Positions 16,714 through 26,242 of a stretch of 38,739 nt of DNA are shown in pieces. Under the pieces are notes generated by a model. The model was not told the origin of the DNA. It made no database searches and saw only the letters and a program-made list of their open reading frames with translations. The DNA is taken from assembly GCA_023381645.1 (NCBI GenBank), contig JAMCRJ010000061.1, positions 1-38,739 of the forward strand, written 5' to 3'. Each line of letters begins with the position of its first letter. The first letter of the stretch is position 1. Source of the stretch: Gammaproteobacteria bacterium. GTDB lineage: Bacteria; Pseudomonadota; Gammaproteobacteria; Acidithiobacillales; Acidithiobacillaceae. The position numbers and the translations under genes are program-made.

Positions 16714-19700
16714 ACTTATCGGCACCCTTTATTCGTCGCCCCGTCGCCACAACAGTACTCGCAGTAGCCGTGGCCTTGCTGGGTTTATTTGCCTACTTGC
16801 AATTACCCACGGCTTTACTTCCCAACGTCAGCTTTCCGATGGTGATGGTCACCGCAGAACTCCCGGGAGCCAGCCCCAAAACCATGTCCAGCGCGGTAGC
16901 CACCCCACTGGAAAGGCAATTTGCCAGCATTCCCGGCCTCAACTCCATGAGTGCCGTCAGTCAAAACGGAGTGACCCAGATCACCCTGCAGTTCGATCTC
17001 AGCAAATCCCCGCTGGGTGCCACCCAGCAAGTTTCCAACGCCGTTTCCCAGGCTCAGCATTTTTTACCACCGGGCATGCCCGAGCCGCCTTCGGTCCGGC
17101 AAATGAATCCTTCGGCCCAGCCCGTTTTTTATATTGGCATGTCTGCTCCCAACATGCCGCTTTATGATCTGGACAAATACGCTCAAACCAAGGTCAGCAC
17201 GGCATTATCAGGTATATCCGGGGTATCTGACGTGCAAATTTACGGGGCGCAAACCTACGCCGTGCGCATTTATGTGAATCCTTTTGCCCTTTCTGCCCGG
17301 GGCCTGAGTCTGCAGGCCGTACAAAGCGCCCTGGGTAATGCCAACGTCAACCTGCCCGGTGGCACCCTGGATGGGGGTGATCAGGCTTTCGCCACCCAGG
17401 TACACGGTCAGTTACATACCGCAGAAGCCTACAACCATCTGGTTCTGGCCTATGAGGGCGGACAGGCGGTTCCCCTCAGTGCGGTTGGCAAGGCCGTCAA
17501 CAGTACCCAGGATAACCAACAGGAAACCTGGATCAACAAAACTCCCGGTATTGTTCTCGCTGTAACACGACAGCCAGGCAGCAATACCGTCGCCATTTCC
17601 AACAAAATCCGCGCCATGTTGCCGCAATTGCAGGCTGCCATGCCCGGCGGGGTGCATCTGACCAATGTTTTCGATTTGGCCGATTACATTCGCGCGGCGG
17701 TACACGAAGTACTGATGACCCTCATCCTCGCCAGCATTCTGGTAGCAGGCGTCATGTGGCTGTTTCTGCGCCGCCCCTCGGCCACCCTCATCGGCGCAGT
17801 CGCCATACCCCTTTCCTTGCTGGGTACCTTTCTGGTCATGATGCTGCTCGGCTTCAGTATCAATACCCTGACCTTGCTGGCGCTGACTCTTTCGGTGGGC
17901 TTTGTGGTGGATGATGCCGTGGTGATGCTGGAAAACATCAACCGACACATCGACCGGGGAGAAACCGGCATGACTGCCGCCCTCAATGGCAGCCGGGAAA
18001 TCAGTTTTACGGTCCTGTCCATGACCTTGTCCCTGTCCATCATTTTTCTTCCTCTGATTTTTCTGGGTGGCTTTGTCGGCCATTTGTTCTCGGACTTTGG
18101 GGTCAGTATTGCCGTGGTCATCCTGATTTCCGGGATGGTCGCCCTGAGCGTCACGCCCATGCTTTGCAGTCGTTATCTCAAACCCAATCACGCCCATACC
18201 CCGACCGACCTGCACGATACCGGTCACTTGCCTGAAGACGGGATTTTTCAGCGATTTTTCAAGGGCAGTCGCGATTTTTATATTCGCACCCTGAAAGTTG
18301 CCTTGCAGCACAAATACTGGATGCTGGCCCTGGCTGGACTTTCACTGGCGGGTAGTGTCTGGCTGGTAATGATTGTTCCCAAGGCTTTTTTACCTAGCCA
18401 GAACTCGGGAATGATCAATGCCAATATTGAATACCCTACCGGGATGACCTTTGCAGAAGTCAGCCATGAGCAGTCAGAAATCGCCCGGGTGGTGAAATCC
18501 AATCCACGTATTCAATCGGTGGTGTCTTCTGCTGGACAAGGGCCCGGCGGTTTCGGTAGCAGCACTTCGGGACACATGTTTATTCACATTCGCAATGGGT
18601 ACGCGCCAGAAACGGAAGAAATCATCGAGGATCTCAACCGTGCCACACAGGGCTTCCACAATGCCCAGGTTGTATTCCAAGGACCACAGAGCGCCCACTC
18701 AGGTACCGCGAGTGATAATGGCAGCTACGTTTATGAACTCATTGGCAACAACTGGACCGACCTCAACGCCGCCACCCTGAGAATGACCGCAGCGCTACGC
18801 CGTTTGCCGCAACTCAGCTCCGTCAGCAACAGCCTGCAAAACAATAACCCCCAGGTGGCCATCAAAATCAACCGGCCCTGGGCCACGGCCCTCGGCGTTA
18901 CTCCGGCCGCCATTGAAAACACCCTCGGTCTCGCCTTCGGTGGCCATGAGGTAGGAACGATTTATGGTGCCAATGACCAATATGAAGTCATTATGGAACT
19001 CGAACCCCGCTATCAACACAACATCAATGCCCTCTCGACCCTCAGCGTAGCAGGGGCTGGGGGCACGCTGGTACCGCTCTCGGCGGTGGCAGAATTTCAT
19101 TACGATGCCGCTCCCCTCACCCTGATGCAACACAACGGTCAGCCCTCAACCACGATCTCCTTCAATCTCGCGCCGGGGGCCAACCTCGGCCGCGCCATTT
19201 CCGCACTGCAGAGTAAAGCCAAGGACATATTGCCCGCCGGGATCGCCGGCCATCTGGGCGGCACTGCGGCGCAATTCCAGTCCGCTTTCAAATCGTTGCC
19301 ATTTTTGTTGTTGGCCACCGTACTGCTCATTTATGTAGTGCTGGCCATTCTCTACGAGCATTTTCTGCATCCTCTGACCATTCTGACCGCCTTGCCCCTG
19401 GCGGCTTTCGGAGCCTTGCTGTCATTGGTTATTTTTAACGAGCCCCTCGAGTTGTACAGCTTCATCGGCATCATCATGCTGCTCGGGCTGGTCAAGAAAA
19501 ACGGCATCATTCTCGTCGATTTTGCGGTCAGTCGCCGTCGCGAAGGCGCCAGTGCCTATGAGGCCATCGTCGATGCCTGCACAATCCGCTATCGCCCCAT
19601 CATGATGACCACTTTTGCCGCCATCCTTGGTGTACTTCCCATTGCCATCGGCTTTGGCGCCGGCGCAGATAGCCGGGTACCCTTGGGCATCGCCGTAGTC

Positions 19701-19814
19701 GGTGGCCTGATATTTTCCCAGTTTTTGACACTTTACATTACACCCGCTTTTTATTTATTTTTTGATGAATTACAAGCGGCTCCCAAGTATTTCAACTGGT
19801 TATTTGGGCGTTAA
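16710..19814 (+). CDS. RND multidrug efflux pump, HAE-1 / MdtB-MdtC-like
   Basis: 1034 residues, the normal length for AcrB-family pumps. It opens with FIRRPVATTVLAVAVALLG, the typical first helix. It has two large periplasmic loops (after helix 1 and after helix 7) and 12 membrane segments. The proton-relay Asp-Asp pair lies in SVGFVVDDAVVMLENI in helix 4, and the conserved late helix region IIMLLGLVKKNGIILVDFA is present. The sequence looks closer to MdtB/MdtC than to AcrB, although only one pump gene is present. The ABC ATPase gene begins 25 nt after its stop, which suggests a joint transcript. Confidence 0.95.
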   Translation: MNLSAPFIRRPVATTVLAVAVALLGLFAYLQLPTALLPNVSFPMVMVTAELPGASPKTMSSAVATPLERQFASIPGLNSMSAVSQNGVTQITLQFDLSKSPLGATQQVSNAVSQAQHFLPPGMPEPPSVRQMNPSAQPVFYIGMSAPNMPLYDLDKYAQTKVSTALSGISGVSDVQIYGAQTYAVRIYVNPFALSARGLSLQAVQSALGNANVNLPGGTLDGGDQAFATQVHGQLHTAEAYNHLVLAYEGGQAVPLSAVGKAVNSTQDNQQETWINKTPGIVLAVTRQPGSNTVAISNKIRAMLPQLQAAMPGGVHLTNVFDLADYIRAAVHEVLMTLILASILVAGVMWLFLRRPSATLIGAVAIPLSLLGTFLVMMLLGFSINTLTLLALTLSVGFVVDDAVVMLENINRHIDRGETGMTAALNGSREISFTVLSMTLSLSIIFLPLIFLGGFVGHLFSDFGVSIAVVILISGMVALSVTPMLCSRYLKPNHAHTPTDLHDTGHLPEDGIFQRFFKGSRDFYIRTLKVALQHKYWMLALAGLSLAGSVWLVMIVPKAFLPSQNSGMINANIEYPTGMTFAEVSHEQSEIARVVKSNPRIQSVVSSAGQGPGGFGSSTSGHMFIHIRNGYAPETEEIIEDLNRATQGFHNAQVVFQGPQSAHSGTASDNGSYVYELIGNNWTDLNAATLRMTAALRRLPQLSSVSNSLQNNNPQVAIKINRPWATALGVTPAAIENTLGLAFGGHEVGTIYGANDQYEVIMELEPRYQHNINALSTLSVAGAGGTLVPLSAVAEFHYDAAPLTLMQHNGQPSTTISFNLAPGANLGRAISALQSKAKDILPAGIAGHLGGTAAQFQSAFKSLPFLLLATVLLIYVVLAILYEHFLHPLTILTALPLAAFGALLSLVIFNEPLELYSFIGIIMLLGLVKKNGIILVDFAVSRRREGASAYEAIVDACTIRYRPIMMTTFAAILGVLPIAIGFGAGADSRVPLGIAVVGGLIFSQFLTLYITPAFYLFFDELQAAPKYFNWLFGR

Positions 19815-19839
19815 ATAAGTTGACGACAGGAGGGGATTG

Positions 19840-20559
19840 ATGTTTCCTTTAATGGTAGATAGATTGAGTTTTAAATACAATGAAAGGGATCCATGGGTAT
19901 TGAACGACTTGTCTTTTTCCCTGTCATTTGATTCCGGAATTACAGGACTTATAGGACAAAATGGATCTGGGAAAAGTACATTAATTAACTGTTTATCCGG
20001 TGTCCTTCATTCTCGTGTTGGCAGCATTACCTATTTTGGCAAGTCGGCAGGGACTATAATGGCCAAACGACAAATCGGAGTCAGCTTTCAGAATATCGAA
20101 TTTCCAGCAAATCTAAAAGTTCGAGAAATCATTGGAGCAATCTTTACCATTCGAGGATTGCAAGTAAGCTCCCTGGATATCGCCCGGTGGGCGGACGACT
20201 TTCTGCTCAGCGATGTTCTGAAAAAGAATGCTCGGAATCTGAGTGGTGGACGCCAAAAAATGCTAGCCAATTTGCTTGCTTTGGCTTGGGAACCAGCGAT
20301 ATTACTGTTGGACGAGCCTAGTGCCGGATTAGACTTCGATGCGCGGGAATGTGTTTGGCGACATTTGCAAGCGGCACGCCAACGACGTGCAATAGTATTA
20401 ATAGCATCACATACCTATGAAGAACTTACATGTCTCTGCGATGGGATTATCCTGCTGGATAAGGGGCACATTGCTGCTCAAGAACAGTTGAATGGTGTCG
20501 ATAACTCCGTCATTTTGCAAGAATTCAAAACAACCTTGAAGCGAGGTATTTATGTTTAA
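19840..20559 (+). CDS. ABC transporter ATP-binding protein (ABC-2 exporter type)
   Basis: 239 residues from ATG 19840, with AGGAGG 6 nt upstream; a TTG immediately before it is a poorer start. Walker A is GQNGSGKST at 39-47, the signature is LSGGRQKML and Walker B is ILLLDEPSAGLD, then the H-loop in IASHTYEE. All are intact, so it should hydrolyse ATP. It overlaps the first permease by 8 nt. It is AT-richer than the RND genes just upstream and closer to the RiPP genes in composition. By analogy with SagG of the streptolysin S cluster it could power export of, or immunity to, the modified peptide; this is inference from proximity. Confidence 0.9.
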   Translation: MFPLMVDRLSFKYNERDPWVLNDLSFSLSFDSGITGLIGQNGSGKSTLINCLSGVLHSRVGSITYFGKSAGTIMAKRQIGVSFQNIEFPANLKVREIIGAIFTIRGLQVSSLDIARWADDFLLSDVLKKNARNLSGGRQKMLANLLALAWEPAILLLDEPSAGLDFDARECVWRHLQAARQRRAIVLIASHTYEELTCLCDGIILLDKGHIAAQEQLNGVDNSVILQEFKTTLKRGIYV

Positions 20560-21277
20560 AAGAAATCTGGCATTACTAGCTATTATTATCTTACCTAGAT
20601 GGAGACGTAGGCAATATTTTATTTATGTTTTTATTATCCCTCTTATAGTTTTTCTTGTTTCTATGTTCGAAAGGCATGTGTCACCTAATGGAGTACTCTA
20701 CATCAGTTTGCTCATGGCATTAATAGGTGTTATTGTTGGCGCTCTGTTTAATGGTATACGGGTTTTTGGCCTTGTTCCAGATTATCACGGGCTATTACAG
20801 ACGCTCCCAATTTCACAATTGCGTATATTTTTTACGCGGTTAATTACAGTGCTTATCGATGTCCAGTTATCCATAATAATTATTTTATTTGCTGCATTTG
20901 TTGGATGGCACATAGCACTCAACTTGCCTCTATTGTGGCTTTATGAATCATTAGTCTTGAGCATGGCCATCATCATGATTGCCGTTGGCGTTATAATTGC
21001 TCGACTGGCAGGTACTTCATCGGCAGCGATGGCTTGGGCACGAATTGTCCTGTTTTCTATTTTTTTTCTTGGGGGTGGGGGCTATGTTTTCTCTTCAGCG
21101 TTTCCTCCCTTCATCGCCACGCTACAACGCTATTTGCCAACGGGAATCATGCATGCAGAGATTGCCAGCATAGTCCATGGTAGCGGAATTGAAGCGATTG
21201 ACATAGTCATGATGGGGTTATGGCAAGTCGTCCTTGTCGGTACTGCTTTATTGCTTCCTACAAAATGTAGGATCTAA
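20552..21277 (+). CDS. ABC-2-like transporter permease, first subunit
   Basis: 241 residues with about six hydrophobic segments (for example FIYVFIIPLIVFLVSMF, LYISLLMALIGVIVGALF, SIIIILFAAFVGWHIAL and a C-terminal helix). It starts within the end of the ATPase gene, a strong sign of a functional pair. No enzymatic motif is present. It fits a SagH-like role but the family cannot be fixed from sequence by eye. Confidence 0.75.
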   Translation: MFKRNLALLAIIILPRWRRRQYFIYVFIIPLIVFLVSMFERHVSPNGVLYISLLMALIGVIVGALFNGIRVFGLVPDYHGLLQTLPISQLRIFFTRLITVLIDVQLSIIIILFAAFVGWHIALNLPLLWLYESLVLSMAIIMIAVGVIIARLAGTSSAAMAWARIVLFSIFFLGGGGYVFSSAFPPFIATLQRYLPTGIMHAEIASIVHGSGIEAIDIVMMGLWQVVLVGTALLLPTKCRI

Positions 21278-21319
21278 CGTGTATTCTTCCTTTTCTATTT
21301 CTTATAGAGTCTTTCTATA

Positions 21320-22036
21320 ATGCTACCTTTTATTTCATTACTGATTTTGGAAATACTCGGTACCCTGCGATCCAAATCAATGCTCCTCCCGATACTACTT
21401 TATCCTAGTATACTGTATTTCTCTTTACAAAGCGCTAATGTAGTGGCAATAAAAGATGAAGGCTATCTGTTTGCGGCGATACTGGGTTTGACTGTCGCCT
21501 CTGGTTGCTTTATGACTAGTTTCAGTGACCAGCAAAATGGGGGTTGGAATCGATATTTGTATAGCTTGCCCTGCCACCCTATAACTATTATTTTGGCCGA
21601 GCGTAGCGCGCAATGGCTGTTAACTGAATTGTCTATTATTATACTTGTTGTCTCGGCCTACATCGGCTTCTCTCCAATTTTAAATCTGATGACATTAGTG
21701 CTGCTCAATGTTGTGTTGCTTATAGCCTCCTCCCCTTTTTTCTTTCTAGCTGTTGTTCTGCGCGCACGATTTGGTGCGGGGGCTTTCCGCGTGATTGCAC
21801 GTATTCTTCCTATGCTGTTTCTGCTAAATCTTGTGCTGGCGCATGTTAAAGGCGGCAGTTCCCTCCCGAGCGAGATAACCCGCTGGTCACCATTCAATAG
21901 CATCTTGCAACTAGGGTGGAGTGTGGTTGGTGGCTTTCCACCATCGGCGCAGAGCATATTTCCTTTGTTGTATCTATGGTTTTTGGTCGCTCTTTTGTCG
22001 GGGGAGGGAGTTTGGCGGCACACTAAGGCTAATTGA
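21320..22036 (+). CDS. ABC-2-like transporter permease, second subunit
   Basis: 238 residues, about six membrane segments, 42 nt after the first permease. The ATG at 21320 lacks a clear ribosome binding site, so a nearby alternative start is possible. It is similar in size and topology to the preceding permease, suggesting a heterodimeric channel with the upstream ATPase. It is the last gene of the apparent efflux/ABC operon before the tRNA gene. It would correspond in position to SagI if the transporter belongs to the RiPP system. Confidence 0.72.
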   Translation: MLPFISLLILEILGTLRSKSMLLPILLYPSILYFSLQSANVVAIKDEGYLFAAILGLTVASGCFMTSFSDQQNGGWNRYLYSLPCHPITIILAERSAQWLLTELSIIILVVSAYIGFSPILNLMTLVLLNVVLLIASSPFFFLAVVLRARFGAGAFRVIARILPMLFLLNLVLAHVKGGSSLPSEITRWSPFNSILQLGWSVVGGFPPSAQSIFPLLYLWFLVALLSGEGVWRHTKAN

Positions 22037-22193
22037 CTGATAGTTCCTAGGTATGGACGGTTATCACCACAACCTAAGTTCCCCCCAATTATGACAATCT
22101 CGTCATTTCAAGTGGGTAGTCTGAGATCCAGCTTACCAGCATTAACGTTTTTATAAAATTACTGTTTAATATCATTATGTTACTTCGTTTATA

Positions 22194-22503
22194 TGGCGGA
22201 GGCGGTGAGATTCGAACTCACGAGGGGCGTTAACCCCTGCCGGTTTTCCTTACCCACCATGGCTTTCGCCACAGGACCATGAGGGCCCTTTTGGAGTCTG
22301 GATCATGCCTTCACCCTGGCCATGAGGCTGTAGGTGGGAACCGTCTGATCTCTACACCTTCCGGAACCTTTCCGGCTTGGCTCGGCGTTACCTCGGACAA
22401 ACCAGGGGATTCGCCGAATTTGATTCCTGTCACCCTGCCCGTTTCCCGGCAGGGGCTCGATTGGGGACAAGACCGGTGCAATCAACCGCTCTGCCACACC
22501 TCC
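22194..22503 (-). tRNA. tRNA-Ser(UGA) interrupted by a group I intron
   Basis: Reading the minus strand, the 5' exon is 22503-22469 and the 3' exon 22248-22194, together 90 nt with the encoded CCA. The acceptor stem GGAGGTG pairs with CGCCTCC. The T-arm is GAGTTCGAATCTC, and a long serine-type variable arm is present (GGGGTTAACGCCCC). Joining the exons gives the anticodon stem-loop CCGGT-CTTGAAA-ACCGG, hence anticodon UGA. The exact splice point is inferred from the need for a U at the end of the 5' exon and a G at the end of the intron; it then falls between anticodon positions 34 and 35. Confidence 0.88.
22249..22468 (-). ncRNA. Group I self-splicing intron in tRNA-Ser anticodon loop
   Basis: 220 nt on the minus strand. 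The core strings closely resemble the well-known Azoarcus pre-tRNA-Ile intron: ATCAAATTCGGCGAA, AACGCCGAGCCAAGC, GGTGTAGAGATCAGACGG, CCCACCTA, and GGTGAAGGCATGATCCAG. These correspond to the P4-P6, P3/P7 and P8 region with the guanosine-binding site. P1 can be drawn: exon CUU plus intron G pairs with CGAG (plus-strand 22456-22459), placing the required U-G wobble at the 5' splice site. The intron ends in G. No homing endonuclease frame fits inside it, so it is a minimal ribozyme. Confidence 0.9.
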
Positions 22504-22620
22504 GTGGCCCGCTAGTGTAGCGAAAGCGCCGCCTCATGGGAATGGACGCCACGCCAATCCACATTAAAATATTATATGCTTATTTTCTGGTTATTTATCG
22601 TGCAATTAAAAATACCTTGG

Positions 22621-22649
22621 TGTCAACCATAAGGTTCCGGGACTATACT
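22621..22649 (+). promoter_or_regulatory. Candidate promoter of the SCP2-like gene
   Basis: A good -10 box, TATACT, lies at 22644-22649, about 50 nt before the start codon. The hexamer 17 nt upstream (TGTCAA) is a poor -35. The position right before a strongly translated gene supports the call more than the sequence does. Confidence 0.35.
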
Positions 22650-22699
22650 GCCCTCACGCTCGCTATGGAGCGCAAACAGCGAATATGGAGGAGGGGTCG

Positions 22700-23251
22700 A
22701 TGTTCAGAAAAATGACAATGGCGGCCATTTTAGGGCTTAGCCTGGCGGGGCCAACGATGGCTATGGCGGCGGAGGCCCCCTCTGGGGCTACGGGAAGTAC
22801 AGCCGGAGCGCCGGTTGCGCCCCCAGCTTTCATGTCCCCGGCCTGGGCGCAGGATCTATGCACCGCGTGGAACAACAGCCCGACATTGACCGAAAAACTG
22901 GCCGGTTCCTGGGTCAAAAACAACGGCGGTAAAGGCTACAAAGTGATGGAAGTCTCCGACTCCGACATGAAAACCACCCCACCCGTGCAACTAGAAATCG
23001 CCCTCAAAGGGGGCAAAGCGGTATGCAGCTATGGCGGCGCCATCAAAGTCAGTAAGCTTAATTATAATTATGACTATAAAATGTGGGCGACCACCCATGA
23101 TTGGCATCACATGGGGTCCCCGCTGACCGCCATGATGTTCGGGCGCCTGAACTTTAAGGGGCCGAAGATGGAGGCCATGGAAAACATGGGTCCCTTCGCT
23201 GCTTTCCTGAAACTCGTCAAGGACGTGCCCGCAACGGTTCCCGCTTCCTGA
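22700..23251 (+). CDS. Secreted SCP2 sterol-binding-domain-like protein
   Basis: 183 residues from ATG 22700, preceded by GGAGGAGGGG; an in-frame ATG at 22685 lies within that site and is not preferred. A Sec signal peptide covers about 1-24 (ILGLSLAGPTMAMAAE), then a low-complexity Gly/Ala/Pro linker. The folded part (about 50-183) has AGSWVKNNGGKGYKVMEV, LEIALKGGKAVCSYGGA and a C-terminal FGRLNFKGPKMEAMENM. This resembles SCP2 lipid carriers, where the last motif lines the lipid pocket. A periplasmic lipid carrier next to a hopanoid locus would fit hopanoid handling, but this is inference. It is a single-gene unit. Confidence 0.65.
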   Translation: MFRKMTMAAILGLSLAGPTMAMAAEAPSGATGSTAGAPVAPPAFMSPAWAQDLCTAWNNSPTLTEKLAGSWVKNNGGKGYKVMEVSDSDMKTTPPVQLEIALKGGKAVCSYGGAIKVSKLNYNYDYKMWATTHDWHHMGSPLTAMMFGRLNFKGPKMEAMENMGPFAAFLKLVKDVPATVPAS

Positions 23252-23272
23252 GCAGTTGACCAGGGCACAACA

Positions 23273-23306
23273 CGAAGGGGCATCCGGCATTCCTGGTGCC
23301 CCTTCG
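23273..23306. terminator. Strong hairpin between convergent genes, probable bidirectional terminator
   Basis: CGAAGGGGCA (23273-23282) and TGCCCCTTCG (23297-23306) form a perfect 10-bp stem with a 14-nt loop. It lies between the stop of the SCP2-like gene and the stop of gatB. No long T-tract follows on either strand, so termination may be factor-assisted. Confidence 0.6.
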
Positions 23307-23327
23307 GCACGGGTGGAACTCCGCCCG

Positions 23328-24758
23328 CTAACCTTTCTGCAAACGCTCCAGCAAAATAGCGTTTACCTGATCAGGATTGGCTTTTCCCTGACTAGCCTTC
23401 ATCACCTGACCCACGAAGAAGCCCAGTAGCTTGTCCTTCCCGGCGCGAAAGTCAGCCGCCTGCTGCGGATTGGCCGTGACAATGGCGTCCACCATTGCGG
23501 CAATAGCCGCCACATCGGTGATCTGCCGCAAACCGCGATCCTCAATGATGGCGTCCACCTCGCCACCGCGATAGAAAATCTCTTCAAAGATTTCTTTGGC
23601 GATCTTGCCAGAGATCGTCTGGTCCTCGATACGTTGAACCAGCAGACGCAATTTTTCTGCAGAAACCGGGCAGTCCTCAATCTCAATACTCGCCTTGTTG
23701 AGGGCCCCGAGCAGGTCGCCCATGACCCAGTTCGCCGCCAGTTTACCATCCACATCGACGGCTACCTGCTCGTAGTAATCCGCCAGGGTACGGCCGGCGG
23801 TGAGCACGCCGGCGTCATAGACCGGAAGGGCATACTGCCTCATAAACCGGATACGCCTGGCATCGGGCAACTCCGGGAGGGTCTCCCGCACCCGCTCGAT
23901 ACGCGACTCGTCCAGCACCAATGGCAGCAGGTCAGGGTCAGGAAAATAACGGTAGTCGTTGGCCTCTTCTTTACCGCGCATGGAGCGGGTTTCGTCGCGG
24001 TTGGCGTCATAGAGACGTGTTTCCTGCACAATCTGCCCGCCGCTCTCCAGGATATCGCGCTGGCGACCGATCTCATATTCGATCGCCTTTTCCAGAAACC
24101 GAAAAGAGTTGAGATTCTTGATCTCGGCACGGGTTCCATAGGGGGCGCCCGGCCGCCGCAGGGAGACGTTGGCATCACAACGAAAGGAACCTTCCTGCAT
24201 ATTGCCGTCACAAATATCCAGATAACGCACCAGGGTATGCAGTTTTTTGAGATAGGCCACAGCCTCCGCCGACGAGCGCATATCCGGCTCCGACACGATT
24301 TCCAGCAGCGGCGTGCCCGCACGGTTCAGGTCGATACCGGACTGCCCGATAAAGGCTTCGTGAAGTGATTTACCGGCGTCTTCTTCCAGGTGCGCGCGGG
24401 TCACACCCACCACTTTTTCCCCACCGTCAGGCAGTTGCACCGTCAGTGTCCCCTTGCCGACGACGGGCAGTTCGTACTGGCTGATCTGATAGCCCTTGGG
24501 CAAATCGGGGTAAAAGTAGTTCTTGCGGGCAAAAATACTGTGCCGATTCAGCTCCGCGCCAATCGCCAGCCCTAGAGCGATAGCCTTATCCACCGCTGCC
24601 GCATTGAGAACCGGCAGGGCACCGGGCATGGCTAGGCAGACCGGGCAGGTGTGACTGTTAGGCTCCGCCCCGAAAGCGGTCGGACAGCCGCAAAATATTT
24701 TGGTGGCGGTATTGAGCTGGGCGTGAACTTCCAAGCCGATGACGACTTCCCAGTCCAT
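23328..24758 (-). CDS. gatB: Aspartyl/glutamyl-tRNA amidotransferase subunit B
   Basis: 476 residues from ATG 24758 ([15 protein letters not shown], the conserved GatB start), with GGAGG 7 nt upstream; ATG 24764 is too close to that site. GatB carries the kinase and tRNA-binding parts that convert Asp-tRNA(Asn) or Glu-tRNA(Gln) to the amidated form with ammonia from GatA. Conserved segments include [33 protein letters not shown], the [19 protein letters not shown] region and the C-terminal YqeY-like tail. It is the last gene of gatCAB. Its start lies 3 nt from the gatA stop. Confidence 0.98.
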   Translation of the reverse strand: MDWEVVIGLEVHAQLNTATKIFCGCPTAFGAEPNSHTCPVCLAMPGALPVLNAAAVDKAIALGLAIGAELNRHSIFARKNYFYPDLPKGYQISQYELPVVGKGTLTVQLPDGGEKVVGVTRAHLEEDAGKSLHEAFIGQSGIDLNRAGTPLLEIVSEPDMRSSAEAVAYLKKLHTLVRYLDICDGNMQEGSFRCDANVSLRRPGAPYGTRAEIKNLNSFRFLEKAIEYEIGRQRDILESGGQIVQETRLYDANRDETRSMRGKEEANDYRYFPDPDLLPLVLDESRIERVRETLPELPDARRIRFMRQYALPVYDAGVLTAGRTLADYYEQVAVDVDGKLAANWVMGDLLGALNKASIEIEDCPVSAEKLRLLVQRIEDQTISGKIAKEIFEEIFYRGGEVDAIIEDRGLRQITDVAAIAAMVDAIVTANPQQAADFRAGKDKLLGFFVGQVMKASQGKANPDQVNAILLERLQKG

Positions 24759-24760
24759 AT

Positions 24761-26233
24761 TCATGCCTCCCTCCCATGCACGGACGGATGTGCGCGGTGC
24801 CACTGGGTTTCCTGCTGATAGCGATGGGCTACGTTAAGCAACAGATCATCGGCGAAATAATCCCCCATCAACTGCATGCCCACAGGCAACCCTGCGGCAG
24901 TGAAGCCACACGGAACGCTGAGCGCGGGGATGCCCGCGAGATTCACCGCGATGGTATAAATATCCGCCAGATACATGGCCACCGGATCGGCATTTTTGGC
25001 ACCCAGCGGAAAGGCCGGAGTCGGGGTGGTCGGCCCGACGATCACGTCCACTTCCGCAAAAGCCCGCCGGAAATCCTCGCGAATCAGGCTACGCACCTGT
25101 TGGGCCTTGCGATAATAGGCATCATAATAACCCGCAGAGAGCACGTAGGTCCCCACCAGAATCCGCCGCCGCACCTCCGCGCCAAAGCCCTCATAACGGC
25201 TCTGTTGATACAACTCGGTCAAATCCGCAGGATTCGCCGCTCGGTGGGTATAGCGCACACCGTCAAAACGGGCCAGGTTGCTGGAGGCTTCCGCCGGCGC
25301 CAGGACATAGTACGTGCTCACCGCATGGGGATTATTGGGCAGCCGAATCGACTGCACTGCGGCGCCTTGGCGGGCGAGCTCCGCGATACCCGCCTGCACG
25401 GCGGCCGCCACCTCGGGGTCGAGACCTGCGCCGAAAAACTCCTCCGGGACCCCCACCCGCAAACCCTGCAAGGGACGCTCCAGGCCGCGCAAGAAATCGC
25501 TGGCGGCGGCCGGGTGACTGGTGGAATCGCGCGGGTCATGCGCGGCCATTACGTTCAGCAACAGCGCGCAGTCCTCGGCGTTACGCGCCATGGGCCCGCC
25601 CTGATCCAGACTGGAGGCAAAAGCGATCATGCCGTAACGGGAGACCCGGCCATACGTCGGCTTGATACCCGTGACGCCACAAAGGGCAGCGGGCTGGCGG
25701 ATAGAACCTCCGGTATCGGTGCCGGTCGCCACGGGCACCAGCCCAGCAGCCACCGCTGCGGCCGACCCCCCCGAAGAGCCACCCGGTACCATGCCGGTAT
25801 GCCAGGGATTGCGCACCGGACCAAAATAACTGGTCTCGTTGGAAGAACCCATGGCGAATTCATCCATATTCAGCTTGCCCAGCATGACCATGCCCTCTGC
25901 CGCCAAGCGCTCGACCACGGTGGCATTATAGGGCGCGACAAAGTGCTCCAGCATCCTGGACCCGCACGTGGTGCGCACCCCCGCAGTGCAGAAGATGTCC
26001 TTATGGGCCATGGGAATGCCGAGCAAGGGGCCGTCCTCACCGGCCGCACGCCGTGCATCCGCCGTCGCGGCGGCGGCAAGGGCGTTGCTCTCGGTAACCG
26101 TGACGAAGGCGTTCAATGCCGGATTGAGCGCGGAGATCCGTTTCAGCAGCACCGTGGTCAATTCCACGGAAGAAAAATCCCGATTGCGCAAGCCCTGGCG
26201 GAGTTCCCGCAGGGAGAATTCATGGAGTTCCAA
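24761..26233 (-). CDS. gatA: Aspartyl/glutamyl-tRNA amidotransferase subunit A
   Basis: 490 residues, full length. It is the glutaminase subunit with the amidase signature. The catalytic Lys lies in [12 protein letters not shown], the cis-Ser and nucleophile Ser in [14 protein letters not shown] and [16 protein letters not shown], followed by [13 protein letters not shown]. It releases ammonia from glutamine and channels it to GatB. It lies 9 nt after gatC and just before gatB on the same strand. Confidence 0.98.
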   Translation of the reverse strand: MELHEFSLRELRQGLRNRDFSSVELTTVLLKRISALNPALNAFVTVTESNALAAAATADARRAAGEDGPLLGIPMAHKDIFCTAGVRTTCGSRMLEHFVAPYNATVVERLAAEGMVMLGKLNMDEFAMGSSNETSYFGPVRNPWHTGMVPGGSSGGSAAAVAAGLVPVATGTDTGGSIRQPAALCGVTGIKPTYGRVSRYGMIAFASSLDQGGPMARNAEDCALLLNVMAAHDPRDSTSHPAAASDFLRGLERPLQGLRVGVPEEFFGAGLDPEVAAAVQAGIAELARQGAAVQSIRLPNNPHAVSTYYVLAPAEASSNLARFDGVRYTHRAANPADLTELYQQSRYEGFGAEVRRRILVGTYVLSAGYYDAYYRKAQQVRSLIREDFRRAFAEVDVIVGPTTPTPAFPLGAKNADPVAMYLADIYTIAVNLAGIPALSVPCGFTAAGLPVGMQLMGDYFADDLLLNVAHRYQQETQWHRAHPSVHGREA

Positions 26234-26242
26234 AGGTGGCTC

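Noticed and set aside
22279..22515. Open frames inside the tRNA/intron region
   Set aside because: They lie within the structured intron and tRNA, and show no homing-endonuclease motif.
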